A stretch of DNA of 64,000 nt from Dietzia sp. JS16-p6b (GTDB lineage: Bacteria > Actinomycetota > Actinomycetes > Mycobacteriales > Mycobacteriaceae): positions 310,001-374,000 of the forward strand of contig NZ_CP024869.1 of NCBI RefSeq assembly GCF_003052165.1. Direction: 5' to 3'. The notes under the pieces are model-generated. The model had not been told where the DNA came from, searched no databases, and saw only the letters and a list, made by a program, of their open reading frames with translations. Positions 45,643 through 53,501 of the stretch are shown here, one piece after another. The position numbers were made by a program, and so were the translations under genes. The first letter of the stretch is position 1, and the number at the start of each line of letters is the position of its first letter.

Positions 45643-46989
45643 ATGACGTCGACTCGCCGAGCCGCGCCCACCTCCCGCCTGCGACGACGGGCCCGGCGTC
45701 GGCTCGACGCCACGCGGGCCGCGGCGGACGCGCGCTGGGGTCGACCCCGTGAGGCCCACCTGCCCGTCTACCTGGTCGCGCCGGCCGGTCATCCCAACCA
45801 CGGTGACGAGCAGTTGCTGGCCGGGTGGCTGCGGTACCTGCGTCACCGGCTCCCGGGAACGCCGGTGGTGGTGGACTGCCACACGCCAGGGCAGGCGGCG
45901 GTCCTCCACCACGGCGAGCACCCGGACGTGCTGTTCACCGACACGCTGTGGCGCCTGGCGGGGGAGGCCGTGGACGAGGCCGTGGACGAGGCCGTGGAGG
46001 AGGCGGTGGGGTTCTGCCGTCGCGCGATCGGCGACCTCGGGGTCAGGCCCGCGCTCGCCTCGGGCATCGGGTTGCTGCGCAGCGCGTCGGTCGTGCACCT
46101 GATCGGCGGGGGGTACGTCAACGACCTGTGGCCGCACCATCTCGGCGTGGTCGCGGGGGCGGGAGAGGCCGGGAGGCGGGCCGGTGCTCGCGTGGTGGCC
46201 ACGGGGCAGGGCTTCGTGCCGTGCGACGACGCCGAACGGCTGGCGGGGGCGTTGCGCGACTATCACCTGGTCACCGTCCGGGACGCGGCCTCCTGTGAAC
46301 TCCTGGAGAGCTCGGGGGTCCCGGTCCGTCATGTGGCCGACGACGGCTGGCTCGCGCTGTCCGTCGCCGGGGGAGTGGAGGCCGGCGACCACCCCGTCTA
46401 CTCCTCCGATCCGGACACCAGTCGCGACCTGGTGCTCTGCGCCCAGTCCGACCTGGTGGAGCCGGAGGTCCTCGCCGACGCCGTTGGGCGAGTGCTCGCA
46501 GAGTGGGCGGTGCCGGGCGAGCGGATCACGGTGGTCGAGTCGATCCCCGGTGGCGACCGCGTGGTGTGGGACATGGTCTGTGCGCGCGCCGAGGCCGCGT
46601 CCGGCGCAGGTGGCGACGACGACGAGGTGGGGCGCGCTCTGGCGGGCCTGCGCCTGACACGCGCGCGCTTCGTGCCGTTCCAGGAACTGTGGTCGACGGG
46701 TCTTCCCGCCCGGCCCGGCCAGGTCTGGCTGACCAGCCGCTTCCACCCTCATCTCTTCGCGGCGGCCCGCGGCGCCTCGGGGGTGGCCCTGCGGACGGGC
46801 TCGGCCTTCTACGACGTCAAGCACGGATCCCTGCAGGCCGCCGGCTCGCCGTGGGAGGCGGTGGCTCCGCACGCGACCTCCTCGATCGCGATGCCCGCTG
46901 CGGGCGGTGTCGCGCCGGCGACGGTCGACGCGCTCGTGTCGGGGGCCGAGCGGCTGGCGGAGGAGATCTACGCCGCGGCGTCCCGATGA
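45643..46989 (+). CDS. Polysaccharide pyruvyl transferase-like protein
   Basis: A 448-residue member of the polysaccharide pyruvyl transferase family (CsaB-like), which put pyruvate ketals on surface sugars using phosphoenolpyruvate. Seen are GHPNHGDEQLLAGW near the start, HLIGGGYVNDLW in the middle, VTVRDAASCELLE with VADDGWLAL, and the C-terminal SRFHPHLFAAARG with AFYDVKHGSL. The N-terminal 40 residues are Arg-rich, and residues about 108-123 are a run of A-V-D-E repeats. ATG 45643 follows AGGGTGG. It is close to wzm-wzt-glfT1 but on the other strand. The fold is credible; the acceptor polymer is unknown. Confidence 0.75.
   Translation: MTSTRRAAPTSRLRRRARRRLDATRAAADARWGRPREAHLPVYLVAPAGHPNHGDEQLLAGWLRYLRHRLPGTPVVVDCHTPGQAAVLHHGEHPDVLFTDTLWRLAGEAVDEAVDEAVEEAVGFCRRAIGDLGVRPALASGIGLLRSASVVHLIGGGYVNDLWPHHLGVVAGAGEAGRRAGARVVATGQGFVPCDDAERLAGALRDYHLVTVRDAASCELLESSGVPVRHVADDGWLALSVAGGVEAGDHPVYSSDPDTSRDLVLCAQSDLVEPEVLADAVGRVLAEWAVPGERITVVESIPGGDRVVWDMVCARAEAASGAGGDDDEVGRALAGLRLTRARFVPFQELWSTGLPARPGQVWLTSRFHPHLFAAARGASGVALRTGSAFYDVKHGSLQAAGSPWEAVAPHATSSIAMPAAGGVAPATVDALVSGAERLAEEIYAAASR
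45964..46010 (+). repeat. 12-bp in-frame repeat in the pyruvyl transferase-like gene
   Basis: Four successive 12-base units, the first two identical (GAGGCCGTGGAC) and the last two diverging, encode E-A-V-D/E/G repeats, probably an extended acidic helix on the enzyme surface. Confidence 0.7.
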
Positions 46990-47065
46990 GGAGCCCAGAT
47001 CCGCGGCGGAGATGAGAAGGGGTGCCCGCGCTCCAGTCGACTTCGTGGTCGCCGCTCGGGCTTTG

Positions 47066-47079
47066 TGCAACTAGTTGCA
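47066..47079 (+). promoter_or_regulatory. Perfect 14-bp palindrome, likely regulator operator
   Basis: TGCAACTAGTTGCA is its own reverse complement. It overlaps the -35 of the nitronate monooxygenase promoter. The PadR-like gene downstream in the same operon is the obvious candidate binder. Confidence 0.7.
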
Positions 47080-47103
47080 TAAAACGGTGGGCGGCCGTAC
47101 GGT
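47075..47103 (+). promoter_or_regulatory. Promoter of the monooxygenase-padR operon
   Basis: TTGCAT (47075-47080), a 17-base spacer, then TACGGT (47098-47103). The -35 shares bases with the palindrome at 47066-47079. The start would be near 47110, giving a leader of about 35 bases that contains the GAAAGGA ribosome site. Confidence 0.55.
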
Positions 47104-47144
47104 CGGGGACAGCCGACCCCATACCGGTCTCGAAAGGACAGCTC

Positions 47145-48110
47145 ATGGCCCTTCCCTCCGTGCTCGCCGGCCCGCTCACCGTCCCGGTGGTCGCCTCGCC
47201 GATGTTCATCTATTCCGGCCCGGAATTGGTGGCCGCGCAGTGTCAGGCCGGGGTGATCGGGTCGTTCCCGGCGCTCAACGCGCGACCGCAGTCGGCCCTC
47301 GGGGAGTGGCTGGACCAGGTCACCGAGAGCAACGCCGCCTTCGCCGCGGCGAACCCGGACCGGTACGTGGCCCCGTTCGCCGTCAACCAGATCGTCCACC
47401 GGTCCAACGACAGGCTCGAGCAGGATCTGGCGACCGTCGTCGAGCACGAGGTGCCGATCGTCATCACCTCCCTCGGTGCCCGTACCGAGGTCAACGAGGC
47501 AGTCCACTCCTACGGCGGCATCGTGCTGCACGACGTGATCAACGACAGGTTCGCCCGCAAGGCCATCGAGAAGGGGGCCGACGGGCTGGTGGCGGTGGCC
47601 GCCGGCGCCGGGGGACACGCCGGGACGCAGTCGCCGTTCGCCCTGATCCAGGAGATCCGCGAGTGGTTCGACGGCCCGCTGCTGCTGTCCGGGGCGATCG
47701 CCCACGGCCGGTCGATCCTCGCCGCGCAGGCCGCCGGCGCCGACCTGGCATACGTGGGCTCGGCGTTCCTCGCGACCGAGGAGTCCCGCGCGGCCGACGA
47801 GTACAAGCAGATGATCGTCCGGAGCAAGGCGGAGGACATCGTCTACAGCAACCTCTTCACCGGCATCCACGGGAACTACCTCCGGGGCAGCATCGAGGCG
47901 GCCGGGCTGGACCCGGACGACCTACCCGTCTCGGATCCCACGGCCATGGACTTCGGCTCCGGTGGGGGCGCGGACTCCAAGGCGTGGCGGGACATCTGGG
48001 GCGCGGGCCAGGGCGTGGGCGCTGTCTCCACGTCGGGCACCGTGCGCGAACTGGTCGAGCGGCTCCGCGCGGAGTACGAGCAGGCGGCGTCCGCCCTGGC
48101 TGCGCGCTGA
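47145..48110 (+). CDS. Nitronate monooxygenase family flavoprotein
   Basis: A 321-residue FMN TIM-barrel enzyme of the nitronate monooxygenase (2-nitropropane dioxygenase) family, which oxidises alkyl nitronates. It has PVVASPMFIYSGPELV at the start, the phosphate-binding GAGGHAGTQSPFA loop, GAIAHGRSILAAQAAGADLAYVGSAF, and a C-terminal helix. The catalytic His in GGHAG is present. ATG 47145 has GAAAGGA 7 bases upstream; the frame is open further back but lies over the promoter. A padR-like regulator follows 4 bases after the stop. Confidence 0.9.
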   Translation: MALPSVLAGPLTVPVVASPMFIYSGPELVAAQCQAGVIGSFPALNARPQSALGEWLDQVTESNAAFAAANPDRYVAPFAVNQIVHRSNDRLEQDLATVVEHEVPIVITSLGARTEVNEAVHSYGGIVLHDVINDRFARKAIEKGADGLVAVAAGAGGHAGTQSPFALIQEIREWFDGPLLLSGAIAHGRSILAAQAAGADLAYVGSAFLATEESRAADEYKQMIVRSKAEDIVYSNLFTGIHGNYLRGSIEAAGLDPDDLPVSDPTAMDFGSGGGADSKAWRDIWGAGQGVGAVSTSGTVRELVERLRAEYEQAASALAAR

Positions 48111-48114
48111 CACC

Positions 48115-48666
48115 GTGTCACTGAAGTTCGCGATTCTCACCTCTCTGACCGAGCGGGCGGGGAGCGGGATCGAGCTGGCACGGCGGTTCGACAAGTCGAT
48201 CGGGTACTTCTGGCCGGCCACCCACCAGCAGATCTACCGGGAGCTCGACCGGCTGGCGGAGTCCGGGCTGATCCGGGAGCTCCCTCTCGATGGCGCCCCC
48301 TCGCGGGGTAACCCGCGTCGTTTCGAGGTCACCGGGGACGGCCGGAGGCTGCTCACCGAGTGGATCCGCGAACCGGACGAGCCGGACCCGATGCGGTCCA
48401 CCATGGCGGTGCGGGTGCGTGCCGCGGCCGCGACGGGGGCGGTCGACGAGGTCCGGGAGGCGCTGCGGCATCACCGGGACCAGCGGGCCGACAATCTCCG
48501 CCGGTACCGCGAGATAGAGGACCGGGATTTCGCCCGGCCCGACCCGGCCGACGCCCGCGATCTCCTCCAGCACCGCGTGCTCACGCTGGGGATCCAGGTG
48601 GAGCAGGCGTGGGTGAGGTGGTGCGACGAGGTGCTCGAGATGCTGGACCAGCTCCCGGCGGGCTGA
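48115..48666 (+). CDS. PadR-family transcriptional regulator
   Basis: A 183-residue PadR-type regulator. The N-terminal winged helix (about 1-85) begins VSLKFAILTSLTERAGSGIE and carries the PadR signature YFWPATHQQIYRELDRLAESGLI, followed by RRFEVTGDGRRLLTEW. The C-terminal half is helical for dimerisation. GTG 48115 is 4 bases after the monooxygenase stop, so the two are co-transcribed. It probably controls its own operon through the palindrome at 47066-47079; the inducer is unknown. Confidence 0.88.
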   Translation: MSLKFAILTSLTERAGSGIELARRFDKSIGYFWPATHQQIYRELDRLAESGLIRELPLDGAPSRGNPRRFEVTGDGRRLLTEWIREPDEPDPMRSTMAVRVRAAAATGAVDEVREALRHHRDQRADNLRRYREIEDRDFARPDPADARDLLQHRVLTLGIQVEQAWVRWCDEVLEMLDQLPAG

Positions 48667-48697
48667 GAGTCGCCCTCCGGAACACGGCGCCGGCACG

Positions 48698-49738
48698 TCA
48701 GCCGACGGTCAGCAGGATCTTCCCGTGGCTCTCCCCCGACTCGAGCAGGGCCAGCGCCTCCGCCGCGCGCTCGAGCGGGATCTCCCGGGACACGCGGGTG
48801 GTCACGTCACCCGCCGCGACCATCGGCCACACGCAGTCCACCACCTCCCGGCAGATGCCGGTCTTGCCCCCGGGACCGTCGACCGGGCGGGCACGGAGGT
48901 TGGTGGCCAGCACGCCGGCTCGGCGGGGGAGCAGGGCCCCCAGGTTCAGCTCTCCCTTCACCCCGCCCTGCATGCCGATCACGATCAGTCGGCCGTCCGG
49001 GGCGAGTGAGGCGATGTTGGGCTCGAGGTACTTCGCGCCCATCACGTCGAGGATCAGGTCGACGCCACGGCCCCGCTCGTCCGCGTCGGTCCATTCTCTG
49101 ACCCGGTCAGGGAAGTCCTCCTCGCGGTAGTCGATGACCAGGTCGGCGCCGAGCTCGCGACACTTCCGCACCTTCTCCGGGCCTCCGGCGGTGGTGGCCA
49201 CGCGGGCGCCGAGCGCGCGGCAGACCTGGATGGCGTGCGAACCGATGCCCCCGGCCCCGCCGTGGATCAGCACCCGCGGGGCCCCGAGGTCCGTGTCGCC
49301 CCAGCGGGCCTCGGGAGACAGGACGCCGCGGCCGAGCCCGCCGGTCATGACGAGGTTGGACCACACCGTGCACGCCACCTCGGGCAGCGTCGCGGCCTCG
49401 TGGAGTGATACGCCGGCGGGAACGGGCATGACCTGCCCGGCCGGCACGGCCACCTTCTCGGCGTACCCGCCGCCGACCAGGAGCGCGCACACCTCGTCGC
49501 CGATGGCCAGGCCTTCGACGCCTTCGCCCACGGCCGAGATCAGTCCGGAGCACTCGAGTCCGAGGATCTCCGACGCCCCGGGCGGCGGCGGGTAGAGGCC
49601 CTGGGACTGCAGGAGGTCGGCGCGGTTGACGGCCGTGGCCGCCACGTCGATGAGGACCTCGCCGGGCCCGGGGTGCGGATCGTCCACCTCGGTCAGCCGG
49701 AGGGAATCGGGACCGTTGGAATACTCGATGGCCTTCAT
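48698..49738 (-). CDS. NAD(P)H quinone oxidoreductase, PIG3-like
   Basis: A 346-residue zinc-free medium-chain reductase of the quinone oxidoreductase / PIG3 family. Features: NRADLLQSQGLYPPPPGAS and LGLECSGLISAVGEGV in the N-terminal domain, LIHGGAGGIGSHAIQVCRALGA for NADPH binding, LILDVMGAKYLEPN and the C-terminal GKILLTVG. It likely reduces quinones or enones. The ATG start lies 6 bases after TACGGT, a leaderless promoter. It converges with padR, 31 bases apart. Confidence 0.9.
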   Translation of the reverse strand: MKAIEYSNGPDSLRLTEVDDPHPGPGEVLIDVAATAVNRADLLQSQGLYPPPPGASEILGLECSGLISAVGEGVEGLAIGDEVCALLVGGGYAEKVAVPAGQVMPVPAGVSLHEAATLPEVACTVWSNLVMTGGLGRGVLSPEARWGDTDLGAPRVLIHGGAGGIGSHAIQVCRALGARVATTAGGPEKVRKCRELGADLVIDYREEDFPDRVREWTDADERGRGVDLILDVMGAKYLEPNIASLAPDGRLIVIGMQGGVKGELNLGALLPRRAGVLATNLRARPVDGPGGKTGICREVVDCVWPMVAAGDVTTRVSREIPLERAAEALALLESGESHGKILLTVG

Positions 49739-49744
49739 GCCTCG

Positions 49745-49750
49745 ACCGTA
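49745..49750 (-). promoter_or_regulatory. -10 element of the leaderless quinone oxidoreductase
   Basis: TACGGT on the minus strand, 6 bases before ATG 49738. Confidence 0.45.
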
Positions 49751-49874
49751 GCCGCGATGGCCGCGGCCGGCAGCCGGGCTGGGTGTGGGCGGGAGGGTCC
49801 ACTACGATGAGCAGCGTCGTCCACGCGTGTTCCACGTGGAACCACGCGCCCTGGCGTGTCGTGGCGGACGACGG

Positions 49875-49960
49875 GGAAGTGTGGCAGAGCGGCCGAATGC
49901 ACTCGCCTTGAAAGCGAGCGTGCCTAAACAGCACCGGGGGTTCAAATCCCTCCACTTCCG
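49875..49960 (+). tRNA. tRNA-Ser (anticodon TGA)
   Basis: An 86-base class II tRNA. The acceptor stem GGAAGTG pairs with CACTTCC, followed by discriminator G. The anticodon stem CTCGC/GCGAG encloses CTTGAAA with TGA at 49909-49911. There is a long variable arm and the T-arm GGGGGTTCAAATCCCTC. No encoded CCA. Confidence 0.97.
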
Positions 49961-49984
49961 CCCCGGACGTCGACGTGGCCGCAC

Positions 49985-50449
49985 TCAGGCGTAGTAGCCC
50001 TCTCGCAGGTTGATGCCGTGCTCGACCCACGCCTTGAGTGCGGTGAGCATCATCGTCCACCCCTCGCAGTTGCCGAAGGCGCTCTCCGCGCCGCCGGGCG
50101 TCACGCGCCAGGCCCGCTCGGTGATCGTGACCAGCGTGCGCGCGCCGTCGTCGATCGGTTCGAACTCGAAGACCGTGGTGGTCTCGGTGTCCGTGGCCTC
50201 GACGCCCTCCCACCTGATGACCAGTCGCCGGGGTGGATCGGCCTCGACCACCGTCACCGGGAATCGGCCGGGGAAGTCGGCGAACTCCCACGAGACCTCC
50301 GCGCCCGGCTCGAGCCTGCCACGGGCGCCCCCGGTGGTGAAGTAGCGGGACAGTTGCGCGGGGTCGGCCACGGCCTCGTAGACGGCGTCGACGGGCCGCC
50401 CCACGCGGCCCGAGACGGTGAAGGTCAGTTCTCTCAGCACTCCAGACAT
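49985..50449 (-). CDS. SRPBCC (AHSA1-like) domain protein
   Basis: A 154-residue START/SRPBCC fold protein of the AHSA1 type. It starts MSGVLRELTFTVSGRVGRPVDAVYEAVADPAQLSRYF and includes the typical EVSWEFADFPG and ATDTETTTVFEFEP strands and a C-terminal helix ending LKAWVEHGINLREGYYA. Such proteins bind hydrophobic ligands and are often paired with ArsR regulators, as here. ATG 50449 was chosen; ATG 50458 is equally in frame. Both lie inside the shared palindrome with the divergent arsR gene. Confidence 0.85.
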   Translation of the reverse strand: MSGVLRELTFTVSGRVGRPVDAVYEAVADPAQLSRYFTTGGARGRLEPGAEVSWEFADFPGRFPVTVVEADPPRRLVIRWEGVEATDTETTTVFEFEPIDDGARTLVTITERAWRVTPGGAESAFGNCEGWTMMLTALKAWVEHGINLREGYYA

Positions 50450-50469
50450 GTTGTACATTTACAACATGT
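50446..50469. promoter_or_regulatory. ArsR operator spanning both divergent start codons
   Basis: ACATGTTGTA and TACAACATGT are perfect 10-base arms around CATT. The ATG of arsR (50466) and both possible ATGs of the SRPBCC gene (50449, 50458) lie within it. TACATT (50454-50459) is a -10 for arsR, 6 bases before its ATG, so the arsR transcript should be leaderless and directly repressed. Confidence 0.8.
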
Positions 50470-50822
50470 ATGACGGTGCGCGCAAGGGTGCGGACGACGA
50501 CGACGCCGTGTTCAAGGCTCTCGCCGCCCCGATACGGCGGCGCATGCTGGACGCGCTCAAGGACTCGCCGCGCACGACCGGCGGTCTCTGCGCCCTGTTC
50601 CCCGACATCGACCGCACCACGGTGCTGCAGCACCTGCGCGTGCTCGAGCGCGCCGACCTGGTGGCGGGCCGCAAGGTCGGCCGCGAACGCCACCTGTCGC
50701 TCGCACCGCTGCCGATCAAGCGGATCCACGACCGGTGGATCGGTGAGTACGCCCGCGCGGCGGTCGATCTGCTCGAACAGCTCGACGCAGAAGGCGACCA
50801 CCTAAACCACCAGGACGAATAA
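50466..50822 (+). CDS. ArsR-family regulator
   Basis: A 118-residue winged-helix regulator. The motif order is typical: DAVFKALAAPIRRRMLDAL, TTGGLCALFPDIDRTTVLQHLRVLERADLV (recognition helix), and the wing GRKVGRERHLSLAPLPI, followed by a dimer helix with RWIGEYARAAVDLLEQL. There is no metal-binding Cys pair, so it is probably of the non-metal type that regulates a linked SRPBCC protein. The ATG lies inside the palindrome it probably binds. Confidence 0.9.
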   Translation: MYDGARKGADDDDAVFKALAAPIRRRMLDALKDSPRTTGGLCALFPDIDRTTVLQHLRVLERADLVAGRKVGRERHLSLAPLPIKRIHDRWIGEYARAAVDLLEQLDAEGDHLNHQDE

Positions 50823-50962
50823 TCACCTGTTTACACACGGTGGTCCCTGCTGGGATGATCAGAGAGATCTCGCAGTGAGAGTGGGGCCGTCCACCGCCGT
50901 CGAGCGGCGACCCGGCCCCACCACCACATCCTCTGAGCGCGACGAACCGCCGGGAGTGCGCC

Positions 50963-52234
50963 ATGGTCGGCACGAGCACCGCCATCCGTCAGATGCGTGG
51001 GGGCGTCGCGTGCGCCCTCGCCCTCCTCCTCCTGGTCTGCGCCGGTGTCGGCGCCGGATCGGGAGCGGCCGGGGCCCAGTCCGCCGCTCCGCCACCCGTG
51101 CCTCTGCCGTCCGCCGATCCGTTCTACACCCCGGACGGGCCGATCGCCGATCTCGCGCCGGGAACGGTGATCAAGAGCAGGACCATGACCTACGGGTCGC
51201 TCGAACTCGCCACACCGCTCACCAGCACCCAGGTGCTCTACCGGACCACCGATCAGGCGGGCGCGCCGAGCGCGACGGTCGCGACGGTTCTCAGGCCCCT
51301 GGTCCCGGGGCCCCCGAGGCTCATCTCCTACCACATGGCCTACGACGCGCTGGGCTCCGAATGCGACCCCTCCTACACCCTGACCGGGAACGGTGCCCCG
51401 GGCCGGGCCGCGATCGCCGAGCAGGGTGTGATCGGCGGATATCTCGCGGCCGGCTACACCGTCGTCGTTCCCGACTACGAGGGACCGGACCTCGAGTGGA
51501 CGATCGGGCGCCAGTCCGGCTACGCCGCCCTGGACGGTGTCCGCGCCACGATCGACCATCTGGGACTGCCGGCGTCGACGCCGGTGGGGCTGGCCGGATA
51601 TTCCGGCGGGTCCGTGCCCACCCAGTGGGGTGCCGAGGTGGCGCCGACCTACGCCCCGGAACTCAACATCGTCGGCGCGGCCGCCGGAGGACTGCCGGTC
51701 AACGTGGCCCACAACCTCCCGTACGTGAGCGGGAGCGCCACATGGGCCGGGGTCATCCCCGCGCTCGTCGTGGCATATCAGCGAGCGTATGGGATCGACA
51801 CCGACAGTTTCCTGTCGGACTACGGCCGCCACCTCGTCGAGATCGTCAGCTCGCAGTGCATCAACGCCTTCGCCGCCGACTACCCCGGACTCACCGACGC
51901 CCAGATGGTCCGCGCCCCGTACACGTCCCTGCTGGACATCCCGGCGGTGGTGAGCGCGATCGGGGACAACGTGATGGGCACGGCGGGCACGCCGAGGGTC
52001 CCGATGCTGCTGGCCGTGGGCGACGTCGACGGGATCGGCGACTCGGTCATGGTGACGGCGGATGTCGCCGGTCTGGCGTACGAGTACTGCACCCGCGGTG
52101 TGGCGGTGACCTACGCGCAGTACGACGGCCTCGCCCACTCCGAGGCGTTCGCACCCTTCCAGGTGCAGACGGCCCAGTTCCTCGCCGACCGGTTCGCCGG
52201 CCTCGCACCCACCACCAACTGTCAGGGGACCTGA
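50963..52234 (+). CDS. Secreted LIP-family lipase
   Basis: A 423-residue exported lipase of the LIP family, a paralogue of the gene upstream of dprE1. Signal peptide residues 1-39 end near GAAGAQS. The nucleophile motif is AGYSGGSVPTQW, the acid is probably in GDVDGIGDSV, and the His is in GLAHSEAFAPF. The cap region has PDYEGPDLEWTIG. A GGGAG site lies 7 bases before ATG 50963. Upstream bases hold TTTACA-18-GATGAT (50830-50859), a possible promoter. The next hydrolase gene follows after 2 bases. Confidence 0.88.
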   Translation: MVGTSTAIRQMRGGVACALALLLLVCAGVGAGSGAAGAQSAAPPPVPLPSADPFYTPDGPIADLAPGTVIKSRTMTYGSLELATPLTSTQVLYRTTDQAGAPSATVATVLRPLVPGPPRLISYHMAYDALGSECDPSYTLTGNGAPGRAAIAEQGVIGGYLAAGYTVVVPDYEGPDLEWTIGRQSGYAALDGVRATIDHLGLPASTPVGLAGYSGGSVPTQWGAEVAPTYAPELNIVGAAAGGLPVNVAHNLPYVSGSATWAGVIPALVVAYQRAYGIDTDSFLSDYGRHLVEIVSSQCINAFAADYPGLTDAQMVRAPYTSLLDIPAVVSAIGDNVMGTAGTPRVPMLLAVGDVDGIGDSVMVTADVAGLAYEYCTRGVAVTYAQYDGLAHSEAFAPFQVQTAQFLADRFAGLAPTTNCQGT

Positions 52235-52236
52235 GC

Positions 52237-53472
52237 ATGTCGACCTTCTTCTCCGCCCGGCCCCACCGCGCGCTGAGTGCGGGGTTCTACAAGGATCCGG
52301 ATTTCGACTACGAGGTGCGGTGCCTGCTCGGGGCCGTCGCCTACGGCGCCGCCGAGGCCGGGGAGGTCCTGGCGACCGTGGACGGGGTCGGCGACGGCGA
52401 CCACGATCACTGGTTCCACGCCTGGCACGACCTCGGGAGCAGGGTCCACGCCGCGGCGGACCGGGAGGCGGCGGCCGGTCGGACGGTGACCGCGTCGATG
52501 GCCTACCTCCGAGCGTCCACGTATCTCGCGGTGGCGGTGAACGCGGCCAGCGGCCTGCGGGACGAGGGGCAACTGACGTCGACGTTCCGCCTCCAGCGTG
52601 CGAGCTGGGAGCGCTTCGTCGACACCACCGACCGGGTGATCGAACGGGTGTCCATCCCATGGGAGAAGGACACGATGCCCGGGTGGTTCCTCCGGCCGTC
52701 GACCGACCCCGGACCCCGCCGGACACTGGTGATGGTCAACGGCAGCGACGGGGCGACCAGTGGGCTCTGGCACAACGGTGCGGCCGGCGCGCTCGCGCGC
52801 GGATACAACGTGCTGCTCTTCGACGGACCGGGCCAGCAGTCGATGCTGTTCGAGCGCGGGATCGGCTTCCGCCCGGACTGGGAGTCGGTCCTCACCCCCG
52901 TCGTCGACTTCCTCCTGGACCGCTCCGACGTCGACGCCGGAGCGCTGGCCGTGTACGCCATCAGTCAGGGCGGGTTCTGGGTCTCGCGGGCGCTGGCCTA
53001 CGAACATCGCTTCGCCGCCGCGGTCGCCGACCCCGGAGTGGTGGACGTGGCGGCGTCGTGGACCGCGCACATCCCGTCCAGCCTGATGACGCTGTTCCGC
53101 GCGGGCAAGAAGGAGGCGTTCGACCGCGACATGTCACTCGGGATGAAGTTCTCCTCCTCCACTGCGCGGACGTGGGCCTTCCGTGCCCGACCGTACGGGG
53201 AGACCGGGTACTTCGACACCCTCGCCGCGGTCCACCGCTACTCGCTGACCGCCGACGAGATGTCGGACATCACCACCCCACTGCTCGTGACCGACCCGGA
53301 GGACGAGCAGTTCTGGCCCGGCCAGTCCGAGCGGCTCGCCGAGGGCGCGGGCGGCCCCACCGAACTGGCCCGGTTCACCGCTGCCGAGGGTGCGAACTAC
53401 CACTGCCAGCCGCTGGCCCGACAGCTCACCGATGCGCGGATGTTCGGCTGGCTCGACACGGTCCTGGGTTGA
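52237..53472 (+). CDS. FrsA/DUF1100-type alpha/beta hydrolase
   Basis: A 411-residue cytoplasmic alpha/beta hydrolase with an N-terminal helical cap (about 1-140) and a catalytic domain. It resembles the FrsA / dihydropseudooxynicotine hydrolase group of C-C and ester hydrolases. Seen are TLVMVNGSDGATSG (oxyanion side), LLFDGPGQQSM, the nucleophile in YAISQGGFWVSR, the acid in VTDPEDEQF, and the His in GANYHCQPL. It starts 2 bases after the secreted lipase stop, so the two form an operon. Substrate unknown. Confidence 0.8.
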   Translation: MSTFFSARPHRALSAGFYKDPDFDYEVRCLLGAVAYGAAEAGEVLATVDGVGDGDHDHWFHAWHDLGSRVHAAADREAAAGRTVTASMAYLRASTYLAVAVNAASGLRDEGQLTSTFRLQRASWERFVDTTDRVIERVSIPWEKDTMPGWFLRPSTDPGPRRTLVMVNGSDGATSGLWHNGAAGALARGYNVLLFDGPGQQSMLFERGIGFRPDWESVLTPVVDFLLDRSDVDAGALAVYAISQGGFWVSRALAYEHRFAAAVADPGVVDVAASWTAHIPSSLMTLFRAGKKEAFDRDMSLGMKFSSSTARTWAFRARPYGETGYFDTLAAVHRYSLTADEMSDITTPLLVTDPEDEQFWPGQSERLAEGAGGPTELARFTAAEGANYHCQPLARQLTDARMFGWLDTVLG

Positions 53473-53501
53473 CCTGACCGCCGGCTCGCGCCGATCTCGG
53501 C

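Noticed and set aside
50470-50805. An alternative frame starting 4 bases after the arsR ATG
   Set aside because: Its product is a Arg/Thr/Ser-rich shadow, whereas the arsR frame gives a full winged-helix protein.
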